Source: Cryptomeria japonica
Lineage: Eukaryota; Streptophyta; Pinopsida; Cupressales; Cupressaceae
Direction of reading: 5' to 3'
Assembly: GCF_030272615.1 (NCBI RefSeq)
Contig: NC_081412.1
Location: 541,402,335 to 541,466,334 of the forward strand
DNA: 64,000 nt
Every line of letters starts with the position of its first letter. The first letter of the stretch is position 1. The position numbers and the translations under genes were made by a program. Under the pieces are notes generated by a model. It was given only the letters and a program-made list of their open reading frames with translations, was not told the DNA's origin and made no database searches. This document shows, piece by piece, positions 11,571-24,535 of the stretch.

Positions 11571-12959
11571 TTGTCAATAATTCATTCATATGTAAATCAA
11601 TAAATATCTAAATTTTGATTAAGTCAAGAACATATGAGAACTTATGAATGATATATAATAATTTATAAATACATTTGATCATCTTATATATAACTTCAAG
11701 CTTGTTATGTAAGAGATCTTCAAAGAGATGACTGACTAGCATCTCTCTCACATATTTCTCCCTTGAAATTTTTTAAAACATGATAACTCTAATGGTTACG
11801 GGAGGAAATTTTAGTTGTGGGAGGCTTGTATTTTTCTATCTTGGAGCTATATTATAAAAGGAATGCTTACAATTAACAAAAATAATATAGAGGATTCAAC
11901 CCTAAATTTATGATAATAAATTCGATCATAACTCACACATTCTTGTCCTATATATAACTCTGAAACACAAATATTTTTTCACATGGATCCATCTTATCAT
12001 AAATTTTCTAAATGGGTTCAAATGGAATATTATTCTATACTTAATTATGACAAGGTATTTTTATCACATCTCCATCATGAATAGGTGTCATTATTTCTAA
12101 TCTCTGTAAACTTGGTGATCTAGTGTAATGAAATAACTTGCACAAAAGAATAATATAATACAAAATATGTTACAAATAATTGATGGGTATGTGTGCAAGA
12201 TCATGGTGTGCCAAAACAGGCCCTTAAGTGACAATGAAATTTCAAAAATTAGAGTTATGCAACTTGATATGAAAAATTGAATAAGTTATGAACATTATTT
12301 TTAAAATATGTAAGAAGAGAATCTATAGAAAATTAAATGTAGTTTCTAAGCTACTAGTTGTTTTTTGAAAAAAAAAATCCTATTTGATGAAAATTTCAAA
12401 TTTCAATGTAGTGGTACAAAAATTTCAAGAAAAAGATAAGAAGTAGGTGTATGTTTGACCACCCTAATCACAATCAAATCATAATATTTTTTTATAATAT
12501 TTATAATATAATTATTATACTCGTGTCTGGATGTAAAACATATTTTTTAATAATTTTTTATAAAGTAAATAATTATTTATGAATTTTTAACTACAACTTT
12601 TCATAAATTCAGAAACTCCTATGTCTGACCACCTTAACTTGGTCAAAACCTTATGAAATTCAATTTTTTTTTAATTTTTCCTTGTAGTAGATGAATCATA
12701 GGATGTGACATATGTTTCAGATTCAAAAAATGTTATATGGTTTAAAAGTTATGAGTGTTGTTCAATTAGTCTATCAACCAAGTCTTTTGTCAAAATTCAA
12801 TTAGAAAATAAATAATAATTATTTATTAAAGTCTAAATAAGAGAAGTCTTATATTGTTGGAAAGCTGAGAACATCCTTAAAAAACCCTTTTCATTTTTTC
12901 AATTTTGGCTATAAAAAAAGTTGTCAGCCACTAGTGTAAAGTCTAGAAAATCAAGGAAT
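11571..12959. other. AT-rich intergenic DNA without a gene
   Basis: No open frame or element was recognised. The stretch has poly-A/T runs and short near-repeats, for example a (T/C)TGACCACC(C/T)TAA segment at about 12458 and again at about 12629. It is probably decayed repeat DNA. Confidence 0.4.
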
Positions 12960-13122
12960 ACTGAAAAACACGTTTTTTCAGTTGACTTTCCAAGCTTGTC
13001 ACTTCCAAGCCAAATTCCAAAGCAAACCTGAACGAAAAGATGGAGGGAAAATTTTATGTTTTAAAATCAGATATCCGTTAAAATCAGATATCCGTTTTTG
13101 AAAAAAAAATAAAATTAATTTT

Positions 13123-13286
13123 AGTAAATTGGGCATAACTTTTGCATTGTAGATAGAAATTTTAATATTTTATAGGTGTTGGAAAGGTAATTAAGAGATA
13201 TATGATGCGGAATAGGTATATTTTCAATTATTTGTTTTCAAAAATAATTATAATTCATTTAAATTCATCCTTCATTTCTAAAACAT
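13123..13286 (+). repeat. Left inverted arm (core)
   Basis: 164 bp, inverted partner of 19426-19589, beginning at AGTAAATTGGGCAT and ending AAAACAT. Similarity weakens but seems to continue outward to about 12960. Confidence 0.75.
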
Positions 13287-13439
13287 AAAAAACTCATGAC
13301 TTTTTCATATGATTTCCCTATTGCATGAATTTTTGTAACAATCATCTCAAAATAAACTAAATAAGTAATTAATAATAGAAAATTTATGAATTTTATTGAG
13401 TTCAATAAATTTTGATAAACCATGTTATCTATGTTTCTT

Positions 13440-13690
13440 CCTTTCTCCACCTCTCTCTCCTAAACCTATCACTCCACCTGTTTGTTTCTTCCTCCCTCTC
13501 TTTTATCCATATTTATACATCTCTCTCTAGAACTATATCTCTAATTGTCATTGAATACGTCATTCATTCTCTCAAGCTCTACAAGGTGCTTATATTTCTA
13601 CCTCTTCATAGTTTCCTCCTCTATGTCGCTCTCTCTTCCCTAAGATCTAAACTAGTCTCTCTGCATTTCCTTCTCATCTCTAGCAACAAA
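13440..13690. repeat. CT-rich tract, left arm interior
   Basis: A pyrimidine-rich low-complexity stretch (CTCTCTC, CCTCC). It is the counterpart in mirror orientation of the GA-rich tract at 18260-19400. The 113-residue frame here is compositional. Confidence 0.6.
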
Positions 13691-14480
13691 ATTCAGAGAG
13701 GACAAGGAGAGGCATATGGAAGTATTAGAAAAAGGAGAGGGGGAGAGAGGTGATAAGGAGATATTAATTGGGCGGAAGTGAGAGTGAGAGAGAGAGAGAG
13801 AGCTAGAGGTAATTAGGTGGAAGGCAAGGAGAGAGAGGGAGTGGGTGATTGGGGTGAAGAGAGAATGAGAGGGAGAGTTTGAGATTATTAGGGGGTAGGA
13901 GGAGAGGGGGAGAGGGGAAAGTATCAACAAAGAGAGAAGAGAGATGGGGACAGAGGTGAAGAGAGACATAGAGAGTAATTAGGGGGTGGGGAGAGGGGGA
14001 GAGGGACATATCTATAAACCCATAGGAGGAGAGAGGTGATCAAGGGTAATTGAGGGAAAGAAATAATGTGAGAGAGAGTTAGGTATAATTATCGGATAAG
14101 AAGAGAGGGAGAAGAGTACATATCAACAAAGGGAGAGAGGGAGAGATGTGGAGAGAGGTGAATAGAATGATAGAGAGGATAATTAGAGGGAGCAGAGGGG
14201 AAGAGGGAAGTATTAACAAAGAGATAGACTAGATAGAGGGTAATTAGGGGCCTCTCTCCCCATCTCTCCCCCCTCTTTCTTTATTGATACTCCCTCCATC
14301 TCTCTCCCCCCCTCCCCTTCCCCTAATTACCTTATCTATAGACCTCTCTCTTTGAACCTGTCTCCTCATCTCTCCCTCTCTCCCTTTGTTGATACTTTCC
14401 CATCTCCCCTCTCCTCCCAACCCCTAATTACCCCCAACTCTCTCTAATTCTCTCTTCCCCAAATGCCATCTCTCTGTCAT
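13691..14480. repeat. GA-rich tract followed by its CT-rich inverse
   Basis: 13691-14250 is almost purely GA-rich, with GGGAGAGAGG-type units. 14251-14480 is CT-rich and contains inverse copies of the same phrases, such as AAAGTATCAACAAAG (about 13918) against CTTTGTTGATACTTT (about 14383). The two halves could form a hairpin or triplex. Serine/leucine-rich minus-strand frames here are artefacts. Confidence 0.7.
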
Positions 14481-14500
14481 ACCTATCCTCACCTCTAACT

Positions 14501-17500
14501 TTACCATATGACCCCTTAGTTGTTGTTAGGGGTCATATTGTGTCCTAATGAGTCATATCGTTTCCTATGAACCCTTAGGACATGATATGATGTTGTTCTA
14601 ACAGGTCATATTGTGTCTTAAAGGGTCATATGGTGTCCTATGACCTCTTAGGACACTATATGACTCCTTAAAACACTATATGGTGTTTTTATGGGTTGTA
14701 TGGTGTCCTAAGGGGTCATATGGTATCCTATGACCCCTTAGGACACCATATTGTGTTGTTAGTGTTTGTATGGTGTGCTAAGGGGTCATAAGATATCATA
14801 TGACCACTGAGGACACCATATGACCCATAAGGTGTTGTTAGGGGTCATATGGTGTCCTATGACCCCTTAGGACACCATATGGTGTCATCATGGATTTTAT
14901 AGTGTCCTAAGGGGTCATATGGTGGCCTATGACCCCTTAGGACACTATAGGACCCCTTAGGACAACATATGATCCCTTAGGTGTCGTTTGGGGTCATATT
15001 GTATCCTAACAGGTCATATGGTGTCTTATGACCCCTTATGAAACCATATGGTGTCGTTAGGGGTTGTATGGTGTGTTAAGGGGTCATGTTGTGTCTTAAG
15101 GGGTCAAAGGACATCATATGACTACTTAGGACACTATATGACCCATTAGGTGTCGTTAGGGGTTATATTGTGTCCTAAGGGTTCATATGGTGTCCTATGA
15201 CCCCTTAGGTGTTGTTAGGGGTCATATTGTGTCCTAACGAGTCATATGGTATATTATAAAACCTTAGGATACCATACGACATCTTATAACCCCTTAGGAT
15301 ACAATATGGCATCGTTAGGGGTTATATGGTGTGCTAAAGGGTCATATTGTATATTAAAGGACCATAGGACATCATATGACTCATTAGGACACCATATGAC
15401 CCCTCAAGTGTTGTTAGGGGTCATATTATGTCCTAAAGGGTCATATGACTCATTAGGACACCATATGACCCCTTAGGTATCATTAGACATATTTTTGTGT
15501 CATTAGGGGTCATATGGTGTCCTCTAACCCCTTAGGACACCATACAATGTCGTTCGGGGTCATATGGTGTCCAATGACCCCATAGGACACAATACGACCC
15601 CTTAGGTGTTGTTAGGGGTCATATCATGTGTCCTAACGGGTCATATGGTATCCTACAACCCTTTAGGACACCATATGGTGTCGTTAGGGGTTGTATGGTG
15701 TGCTAAGGGGTCATATTGTGTCCTAAAGGTTCCTGGGACATCATATAACCCCTTAGGAAACCATATGACCCCTTCGGTATCGTTAGGGGTCATATTGTGT
15801 CCTAAGGGGTCATATGGTGTCAAGTGACACCATATGAACCCTTAGGACACCATATTGTGTCACTATGGGTCTTCTTGTGTTCTAAGGGGTCATATGGTTT
15901 TTATGACCCCTTAGGACACCATATGGTGTCTTAAAGGGTCGTATGGTGTCATAAGGGGTCATATGGTTTCCTAAGTGGTCGTATGGTGTCCTATGACCCC
16001 TTAGGACACTATATGATGTTGTTAGGGGTCATATTATGTCTTAAGGGTTCATATTGTGTCCTATGACCCCTTAGGACACCACATGGTGTTGTTATGGGTC
16101 ATATGGTGTTCTAAGGGGTCATATGGTGTTCTAAGGGGTCATATGGTGTTCTAAGGGGTCATATGGTGTTATATGACCCTCTATGACACCATATTATATT
16201 GTTATGGGCCGTATGGTCTCCTAAGGGGTCATATGGTGTCCTATGACCCCTTAGGATACTATATGGTGTCATTATGCATTGTATGGTGTCCAAAGGGGTC
16301 ATATGGTGTTTATGACCCCTTAGGACACCATATGGTGTCCAAAGGGGTCATATGGTGTTTATGACCCCTTAGGACACCATATGGTGTCATTAGGGGTCAT
16401 ATGGTGTTTATGACCCCTTAGGACACCATATGGTGTCATTAGGGGTCATATGGTGTGCTAAGGGGTCATATGGTGTCATATGACCCCTTAGGTATCATTA
16501 GACATCATTTTATGTTGTTAGGGGTCATATGGTGTCTTATGACACCCTAGGACACAATATGACCCCTTAGGGCACCACACAGTGTCGTTAGGGGTCATAT
16601 GGTGTCCTATGATCCCTTAGGACACAATATGACCCATTAGGTTTTGGTAGAGGTCATATTGTGTCCTAATGGGTCATATGGTGTCTTAAAACCCCTTAGG
16701 ACACCATATGGTGTCGTTAGGGGTTGTATGGTGTGCTAAGGGGTTATATGATTTCAGGACACCATAGCATGTCGTTTTGAGGCTTCTTGTGTTCTAAGGG
16801 GTCATATGGTGTTATATGACCCCTTAGGACACCATATGACCCCTTAAGACACCATATGGTGTTGTAAAGGGTCGTATGGTGTCGTAAGGGGTCGTATGGT
16901 GTCCTAAGGGGCCATATGGTGTCCTATGACCCCTTAGGACACTATATGACATCATTAGGGGTCATATTATGTCCTAAGGGGTCATACTGTGTCTTATGAC
17001 CCCTTAGGACACCACATGGTGTCGTTATGGGTCGTATTGTGTTCTAAGGGGTCATAAGGTATTCTATGACCATCTTGAAAACCATATTATGTTGTTATGG
17101 GTTGTATGGTCTCCTAAGGGGTCATATGGTGTCCTATGACCCCTTAGGATACCATATGACCTTTTAGGACACCATATGGTGTCATTATGTGACATATGGT
17201 GTCCTAAGGGGTCATATGGTGCTCTATGACCCCTTAGGACACCATATGACCCCTTAGGACACCATATGGTTTCATTAGGTGTCGTATGGAGTGCTAAGGG
17301 GTTATATGGTGTCCTATGACCCCTTAGGTATCCTTAGGTGTCATTTTATGTCGTTAGGGGTCATATGGTGTTCTATGACCCCTTAGGACACAATATGACC
17401 CCTTAGGTGTTCTTAGAGGTCATATTGTGTCCTAACAGGTCATATGGTGTCCTACGACCCCTTAGGAAAACATATGGTGTCGTTAGGGGTTGTATGGTAT

Positions 17501-18252
17501 GATAAGGGGTCATATTGTGTCCTAAAGATTCCTAGGACATCATATAAACCTTGAGGACACCATATGACCGTTTAGGCATTGTTAGGGGTCATATTGTGTC
17601 CTAAGGGGTCATATGGTGTCTCGTGACACCATATGACCCCTTAGGACACCATATCATGTTGTTATGGGTCTTCTTGTGTTCTAAGGGGTCATATGGTGTT
17701 ATATGACCCTTTAGGATACCATATGACCCCTTAGGACACCATATGGTGTCGTAAGGGGTCATATGGTTTCCTAACAGGTCATATGGTGTCTTATGACCCC
17801 TTAGGACACTATATGACCCCTTAGGTGTTGTCAAGGGTTGTATTGTGTCCTAATGGGTCATATGGTGTTTTGTGACCCCTTAGGACACCATATGACCCCT
17901 TGGGACACAATATGGTCCTATGGGTAGTATGGTATCCTAAGGGATCATATGGTGTCCTATGAGCCCTTAGGACACTATATGACCCTTTAGGACACCACAT
18001 TGTGTCATTAGGGGTCGTATGGTGTCCTATGGGGTCATTTATTGTCTTATAACCCCTTAAGACACCATATGGTGTCATTAGGGATCTTATTGTTTCTTAA
18101 GGGGTCATATGATATTTTTTGACCTCTTAGGATGTCATATGACCCCTTAGGAGACAATATTGTGTTGTTAGGGATCATATTATTTCCTAAAGGGTCATAT
18201 GGTGTTCTATGACCCCTTAAGAGACCATATAACCCCATAGGAGACCATATGT
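14501..18252. repeat. 3.7 kb satellite of a ~20-bp unit in both orientations
   Basis: The core unit GGGGTCATATGGTGTCCTA and its reverse complement TAGGACACCATATGACCCC alternate, joined by spacers such as GTCGTTA. They often form a ~50-bp composite inverted unit, locally homogeneous at 16285-16450. A run of direct 20-bp copies is at about 16100-16170. Most units carry a central CATATG. The array can fold into many cruciforms. Open frames on either strand that read like GHKTPYDPLGHH are a result of the repeat phase and are not genes. Confidence 0.95.
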
Positions 18253-18259
18253 ACTAAGT

Positions 18260-19400
18260 TTAAAATAAGGAGAGATATAAGGGTGAAGAGAGATGAAGAG
18301 CTAAAGAGAGGGAGAAGAACTCAAGGACAAGGACATAAATAGAGATATACATATTAAGGAGTATGAAGTGAGAGGGAGAAAAACTAAAGGACAAGGATGG
18401 ATATAAAGTGGTAGAAATATCTAGATATTGAAAAGGAGAGAGGAAGATAGAGATAAAAATATAAGATAAAGGGAGAGGGAGATGAATAGATATAGAGAAA
18501 GAGAGAGGTAAAGGCAAAGATAAATATATAAAGAGATGGATAAAAATGGATAGAGAGGGGTAAAGAGAGTGAGATAAAAAAAGGAAGTGATAGAGAGATA
18601 TAAAGGAAGAGAAATATCGATAGATAGATAGATATAGATAGTGCAAGAGAGTGAGAAAGAGAGATAGAGATTATAGATAGGGATAGATAGAGAGGGAGAG
18701 AGAGAAAGAGGGAGATATAGAGATATATAAAGGCACTATAGAGAATGATGTTGGGAGAGAGACAAAGATATATAAAGATGGAGTAAATAAAGAGATAAAG
18801 GTAGAGAAAGGGAGATATACTTCAAGAGGGTGATAGAGGAAGAGACAGAGAAGTATATTACTCATGTATAAAGGAAGATATATAAAGATAGAGGAACATA
18901 TAGAAAGAGATATTGATAGGGAAAGAAATGTAGTTGTGAAGATGGAGATAGTGATAGATAGGGATAGAAAGTGATAGAGAGAGTAAGACAAATAGAGGGA
19001 GAGATAGAGTGAATAAGTGAGATTTAGAGAACATGAAGATATATCTATAGGGATATAGAGATAGAGGGGACAAGATAGGGAGAGAAAGGAGGTGATAGAG
19101 ATAAGTAATATGTAAGTATAGGTAGGATAAGGTAAAGGAGGAAGATAAATAGAGAGAAGAAAGATTATTAGAGAGAAATATAGAAATAAGGAGGACAATG
19201 AGGGAGTGGGAGAGGGAGAGATAGGAATAGAAAGATGGAGATATATGTAGAGATGCATGTAACTTGGGAATTTATTTATCTATATGGGATGATAAAATAA
19301 GTAACATAAGTAGAGAAGAAAGAGATAGATAAAATGTATTTATATATGTATAGATAGACAAGTGATAGATAAAGGAGGTGATAGGAAAAAAATGAGACTT
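18260..19400. repeat. GA-rich degenerate tract
   Basis: More than 1.1 kb is built mostly of AGAGATA, GAGAGG and AGATAGATAG phrases. Long minus-strand Ser/Leu/Tyr-rich frames (128 and 195 residues) come from this composition. The tract mirrors the CT-rich stretch at 13440-13690. Confidence 0.8.
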
Positions 19401-19425
19401 TGTATGTAAAATTTGTGAGTATTTA

Positions 19426-19589
19426 ATGTTTTAAAATTGAAGGATTAAATTAAAATGATTATAATTGATTTTTGGTCTATAATATCATTAAACTACCTTT
19501 TCCATTTGATAGGTCTCTGAATTACTTTTCCAATGCCTATAAAAAATCAAAATTTCAATAAGAAACGTAAAAGTTATGCCCATTTTGCT
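19426..19589 (-). repeat. Right inverted arm (core)
   Basis: This is the inverted partner of 13123-13286. Outward it continues into several copies of GATATCC/GGATATC phrases and fades near 19850. Confidence 0.75.
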
Positions 19590-19850
19590 AAACTATACTT
19601 CCTATGTTGACAAAAATAGATATCCGATTTGAAAAAGTATGACATCACAATAGTGACATCACAAATTGGATATCCATTAATATTGGAAATCTGATATTAA
19701 CAGATAACCAAATATCCGATATTAATGGATATCCGATATGGTTTGGTATTACAAAACCGAATTCCAATTTTGGCCGACCCAAACAAAAAGTCAAAGTGGA
19801 TTTTGGCATGTTTGGAAAGGTTTAAAACACATTTTTTTCTCCATTGCCAC

Positions 19851-22000
19851 TTTTTTGCCCCCCATGATCTTCCACATAACCTGATATTATTGATATAATT
19901 AGACAATTATAGGGATAAAATCCAAATATATCCAATAATATCAAAATTAATCATATTGTGATAAACTAACTACCAACTCCTATGTATACCCTACTTATGC
20001 GTTGAATGCCACCCAATCCCATATTAGATGCTTAACAATAACACGTAGAAATATTTAATTATTTAAACAATAATATATTATAATAATCATAAAATTAAAT
20101 TCAGACTTAAGGTATGAAAATGCTAACTACAACAAATTCCCACTAAAGTTTTAAGGTCACAAGATGTCCTCCTCTACAAAGAAGTGTTATCATCAAAAAA
20201 ATTAGAAATTGTAGATGTTTTTGCACCAATTTTTCATATTCCCACGTGTCCATGTCAACTAAGAAATTCTTCCACTCTATGAGTGTCCTAATTTTCAAAT
20301 CTTTTATGTATATCTAGAAAATTAAGTCTTGAGATGATTTTTTTCTATATGTATATCATAGGTAGCATTATTTATTTTAAAAATTTGGACCAATTATCTT
20401 ACATTATTATATGGTCCTACTACTTTTGATGTTCTCCTTGTAGCTAGATAGTACTACTATTTCTCAAACATTTTGATGTAGTTTTTTTAAAAAAGAGGTG
20501 AAGCATAGTAGATGGTATCCTAGAATTGATTAAATGGAATTATCAGATCTCTTTTGAGAGGCAATCCTCTTAGATCATATTTTAAAATAGCCTAGATATT
20601 TAGTGATGTAGGAATATTTGGTAAGTCTACTTTCAATAGTAACAATTGAGTGACACCAATATATACTTTTTTGTTAATCATTTTTTTATATTTGATGTAA
20701 TCTTACCATCTATAGCTACTGTGTACGTAATCCATTTATTTCCAATTTCTCACACTCTAAGAGAAACTACATGAACAACCCCTACAAGTTCATCTTAATT
20801 CTTCTTAAAGAAATAATCTCCTAAACTAGAAACATTATTTTTATTCTACCAATCAAAAAACTCTTCTACCTACCTTGCTATTATCATTTCTTGGGACATA
20901 AAGTTTGGATAGAACATGTATGCATCATAATAATATGATCCTTTAAAACCCTTAGGGATAATTCCATTCTTTCTTCTCTATAATATTCTCCACTCTTAAA
21001 AACAAATTTTGGAATCAACTAAGTAGTATGATTTTTACCTATATTTACATTAATTTTGTATGATAACTAAAGTAGTTATCCACAATGTTGTCATCATAAT
21101 ATGAAGTGAATTCCTCTTGGAAATAAATCCAAGTGACAAAATAAATCTTCTTTTTTTTCTTAACATAGTCAATGATATGAAGTGGATTTGGTTTTCCATG
21201 TACAAGGATTTCATTACAATTATTGTTGACAAGGAACATGGTAAAGATGAAAAATTTCTCTTTTTGGCATAGCTATTTGGTGCAAAATTCTTATCTAGAT
21301 AGACCTATTGAAGTGATGATACATCTTTAGATCTACATAAAAATCAAACCATCATTTTCGTTAGAAATGTAATCTAATTTTCAATTATTATTACATGAAT
21401 CGACTACCTTAAATTATATATCAATCACAAGGGACTCAATTCTCTTTGATAATGCATTGATTTATACTCATGATTGTCATCTCTACCTTCAATGATAAAA
21501 CATATACCTTAACCTTGGCCTTTTCTTGCCTCAAATGTTAAATATTATTGGGATCAATTACCTCATTTTATATATTATCATTGTCTAGACATCTCCACAT
21601 GTGATTGCATTATTTTTGCTTCTTGTGGTAGGCCCTACCTTGATGGGAAAATAAATAAGTAATAAATCACATACAATAAATTCAAATTCTCTAAAAATTA
21701 ATTAACTTATAGAACTCACCGTGATTTTTTTTCATATTTAACTAATACACAACCTTCTGAGAAAAATTGGAGGAAACACTAATCTCACAAAAACTTATTT
21801 GATCATTTGAGTTGGGATAACTATATGTACACTACAGGATTAAGGAAATGAAATCAAGAATTGGGAAATAAATATTGGGTTGTGTGTTCCATCAATCAAA
21901 ATAAATCTATACTAAAAACATTGATGATTACACAACTTATTTTCAAGAAGAAAATCAATCAAGAATATTAGTTTTTGATTAAGGAAAAAATAGGTTTTGA
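19851..22000. other. AT-rich DNA with possible decayed coding remnant on minus strand
   Basis: There is no intact gene. On the minus strand, around 20850-21240, short stretches read like protein: one with YFVTWIYFQEEFTSYYDD at 21045-21239, another with GIIPKGFKGSYYYDAYMFYP near 20900-20950. Stops and shifts separate them. I could not assign a family; an old transposable-element ORF is one possibility. Confidence 0.3.
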
Positions 22001-24535
22001 TAGTGACTTAGAACCCCAAACAATAGATTTTAAATGGACCCCAAACCCTTAGATTTTTCAGGGAACTAGGCCCCTTTAGTAGAATGCTGACATTAGATGA
22101 AACAAAGGAAAACAATAACCAAACCACAACTACCTACAAAAAAATAAATCATTAAGGAATAGACTATAAAAATATGATAGTTGAAGCCATCAAACCAAAC
22201 AACCGAGGCAATCATGAGAAAAGGTTTTTTCTAGGCTTCCTTAAACTTAAAATTTGGTTTTAACTAGGCTCCCATAACCGTCAACTCCAGCAAAAATATG
22301 ATATCACATAGTAATCTAACTGAAAAAACCTGAACCTCCCAAACCACCAAGAGGATTAAGAGGAACATAGGGTTTTGATAGGCTCCCAAAACCATGATGT
22401 AACATTCAACAAAGGCCCACAACTTGCAAGTCAAACCCTCTTCTACAAAGACCCTCTCCACCTCAATTAAATAGGATCCCACCTCAATAGGAACATTAGA
22501 GAAAGACACAACTAGGAAGAAGAACTAGGCTCTTGATCAATCCCCACATTTAGGTAGCCAAAGATAAGAAGAGACCTCACAAAACAACTTACAACCTCTC
22601 TCACAAGACAAGTCACCACCTCCATAAGAGATGTCGGTGCCACCTCAATAGGAACTGTAGAAGAGGAAGAAATGAGCAGAAAGAGGCAAACCCAATCCTT
22701 AGTTGAGTAAAAGCATAATACTATGTCACGTTTCAGACCAATTTGTCAAGAAAAGTGAATTTAAGTAATTATAACTAAAAATTAATTTTAGTCAAACATA
22801 TGGTCTATAGAGATTAGTTATAGATGTCTTATATATGGACACAACTTTTCCAAATAGAATTCTCTACTAAATGTATATTTTATACCACTTTGGATCTAAT
22901 TATAATTTTTTTTTTTTTTTTAAAACTCGATGTTTCAACAACTCCTACTCTTATAAATAATATTTTTTTTGAAATGTAAAAATATCCTTTTATAGATCTA
23001 TAAGTGAATTTTCCAAAATATATGTATTTTAGTTATTTAATTATTCTTTATATTTTTTATTTTTCTTTTATTGAAAGTAGGGCATCAACACTAAAATATA
23101 AGGTTGATTATATTGTAAAGGAAAAATACTAAAATTTATTTTGGAAATTTGAAAAAAATAAAAGCTCTAGAGAAAAGAGTCTATGTTAAGATGATATAAT
23201 TATTTCCTAATTTTGATTAACAATTGAGAAAAAAGGTGACGCCAAATGGAAAGAGTTATATTTCAGTAAATGCAACTTTTCAAATTTAGTGAAAAATATA
23301 TATACATAAAAAATAGTTTAAAATATATTTTTGCACTAAATTTTCAAGTTATCAATATACACAAAAAAAAATTGAAGAAAAATAGGTAAAATTTACTATG
23401 TAAAGTGACACCTCGTGTAACATCAATTTCAGCATTTTATCAGCAACTAAATTGTAGTGCTTACTTTATAAGAAAGTATATTCAAATAATTTTTAAAATT
23501 TTTTTTTAAATGACAAACATAAAATACACAAGAAAATATAAATTTTATTAGTTTATATCATTTAAAAACTCAAAACATATATTTCACTTTCTATTGATTC
23601 AATTTAAAAAGTTGAATCACATTGGCCATTTCCTTTATAAAAGTGTGACACAACTCTATACTTTTACCTAGCTAACAAAAAAATCCCCACCTCAATAGGA
23701 GAAGGCTCCACCTCCATATGTGCCACAAAGAGAAGGACCAAAAGAAGAGCACCACGAACCCACCTGAGAACACAAAAAACCTTAAAAACATCGGATTCTG
23801 ACCAAGCCAAGCACAACCTTAGAGAAAAAGACTTCGCTTAAGCAAAATAGGAAAGACACGCAGTCAAAATATTCCCTTAAAAATTAGCAGCACTTCTCTA
23901 ACAATAAATAGGTTTGAGAAGAAAAATGAAGTAGAAGCATAAACCCCACAAAACCAACAAGAGGCCAACCTCAAAAGGAGTAGATAAGGCCTCAAATACA
24001 CCAAATAGGGACCAAACCCTCGCAAAACAACTACCAAAAACAAAGCGTGGAAAGAAAGGGGTAGTACCAAAGAAGAGGCCCAACAATGAGGCCAACCAAC
24101 GAGAAACAAAAATAGCCTGTAGAACTGAGGAAGAGGGAAACAGAGCACTAAACAAATCCCCATAGTCCACCACTAAACAAGTACCACCTAACTCTAGAGT
24201 GGTCAAACCCACCAAAAAAGAAGAGAGGATCTAGAGTAGAATGCTTAAAATGACACAATAGAAACCAATGGCATCAAAACCCAAAACCACAACACCACTA
24301 GAAACCACTTATCTGAAGCCAAAGACCCCAACAAAGACCATGAGAAAATAAAATGCCCCACCTTCCTATGCACCCACTAGATCTACCTCCTCAACCATAA
24401 AAAAAAAGTCGCAACCTCCGCAGTCACCAGAGGAATGATCAAGCCAAAAGTTAAAAAATTCTTCCCCAAATACAAAGGTAGCACACCCTTAAGTTAATCC
24501 ATCATAGAAAAGCTAGGAACCAAAAGTCTAGCCAA
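22001..24535. other. Unrecognised intergenic region with a dispersed CACCTCAATAGGA motif
   Basis: The plus strand is A/C-rich and T-poor in parts. The phrase CACCTCAATAGGA recurs near 22473, 22643 and 23691, suggesting diverged internal repeats. Minus-strand frames (22264-22509, 23864-24215) are hydrophobic and lack recognisable domains. A poly-T run lies near 22909. This could be the untranslated part of an old retroelement. Confidence 0.3.

Larger units (their letters stand above)
12960..19850. mobile_element. Fold-back-like element with inverted arms and central satellite
   Basis: The outer arms are inverted copies. 13123-13286 aligns with the reverse complement of 19426-19589 over 164 bp each, about 70-75% identical by eye, sharing GGGCATAACTTTT, GAAATTTT, TTTATAGG and AATTATAAT. 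Both arms continue outward into GATATCCG clusters (about 13068-13097 and 19618-19738). Inside lie CT-rich, GA-rich and CT-rich tracts, a 3.7 kb satellite, then a GA-rich tract, giving rough mirror symmetry. No transposase is encoded. It resembles fold-back or MULE-derived non-autonomous elements in architecture. Exact termini and target duplication were not resolved. Confidence 0.65.

Noticed and set aside
15246-18238. Long open frames with GHKTPYDPLGHHM-type repeats on both strands
   Set aside because: They arise from the satellite unit, which lacks stops in some frames; there is no start context, no domain, and the phase changes with array irregularities.
14501-18252. CRISPR-like array
   Set aside because: No unique spacers between regular repeats, units occur in both orientations, and the context is a plant nuclear genome.
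18260-19258. Ser/Leu/Tyr-rich minus-strand frames up to 195 residues, membrane-like
   Set aside because: Compositional effect of the GA-rich tract; no conserved motif and no fixed hydrophobic spacing.
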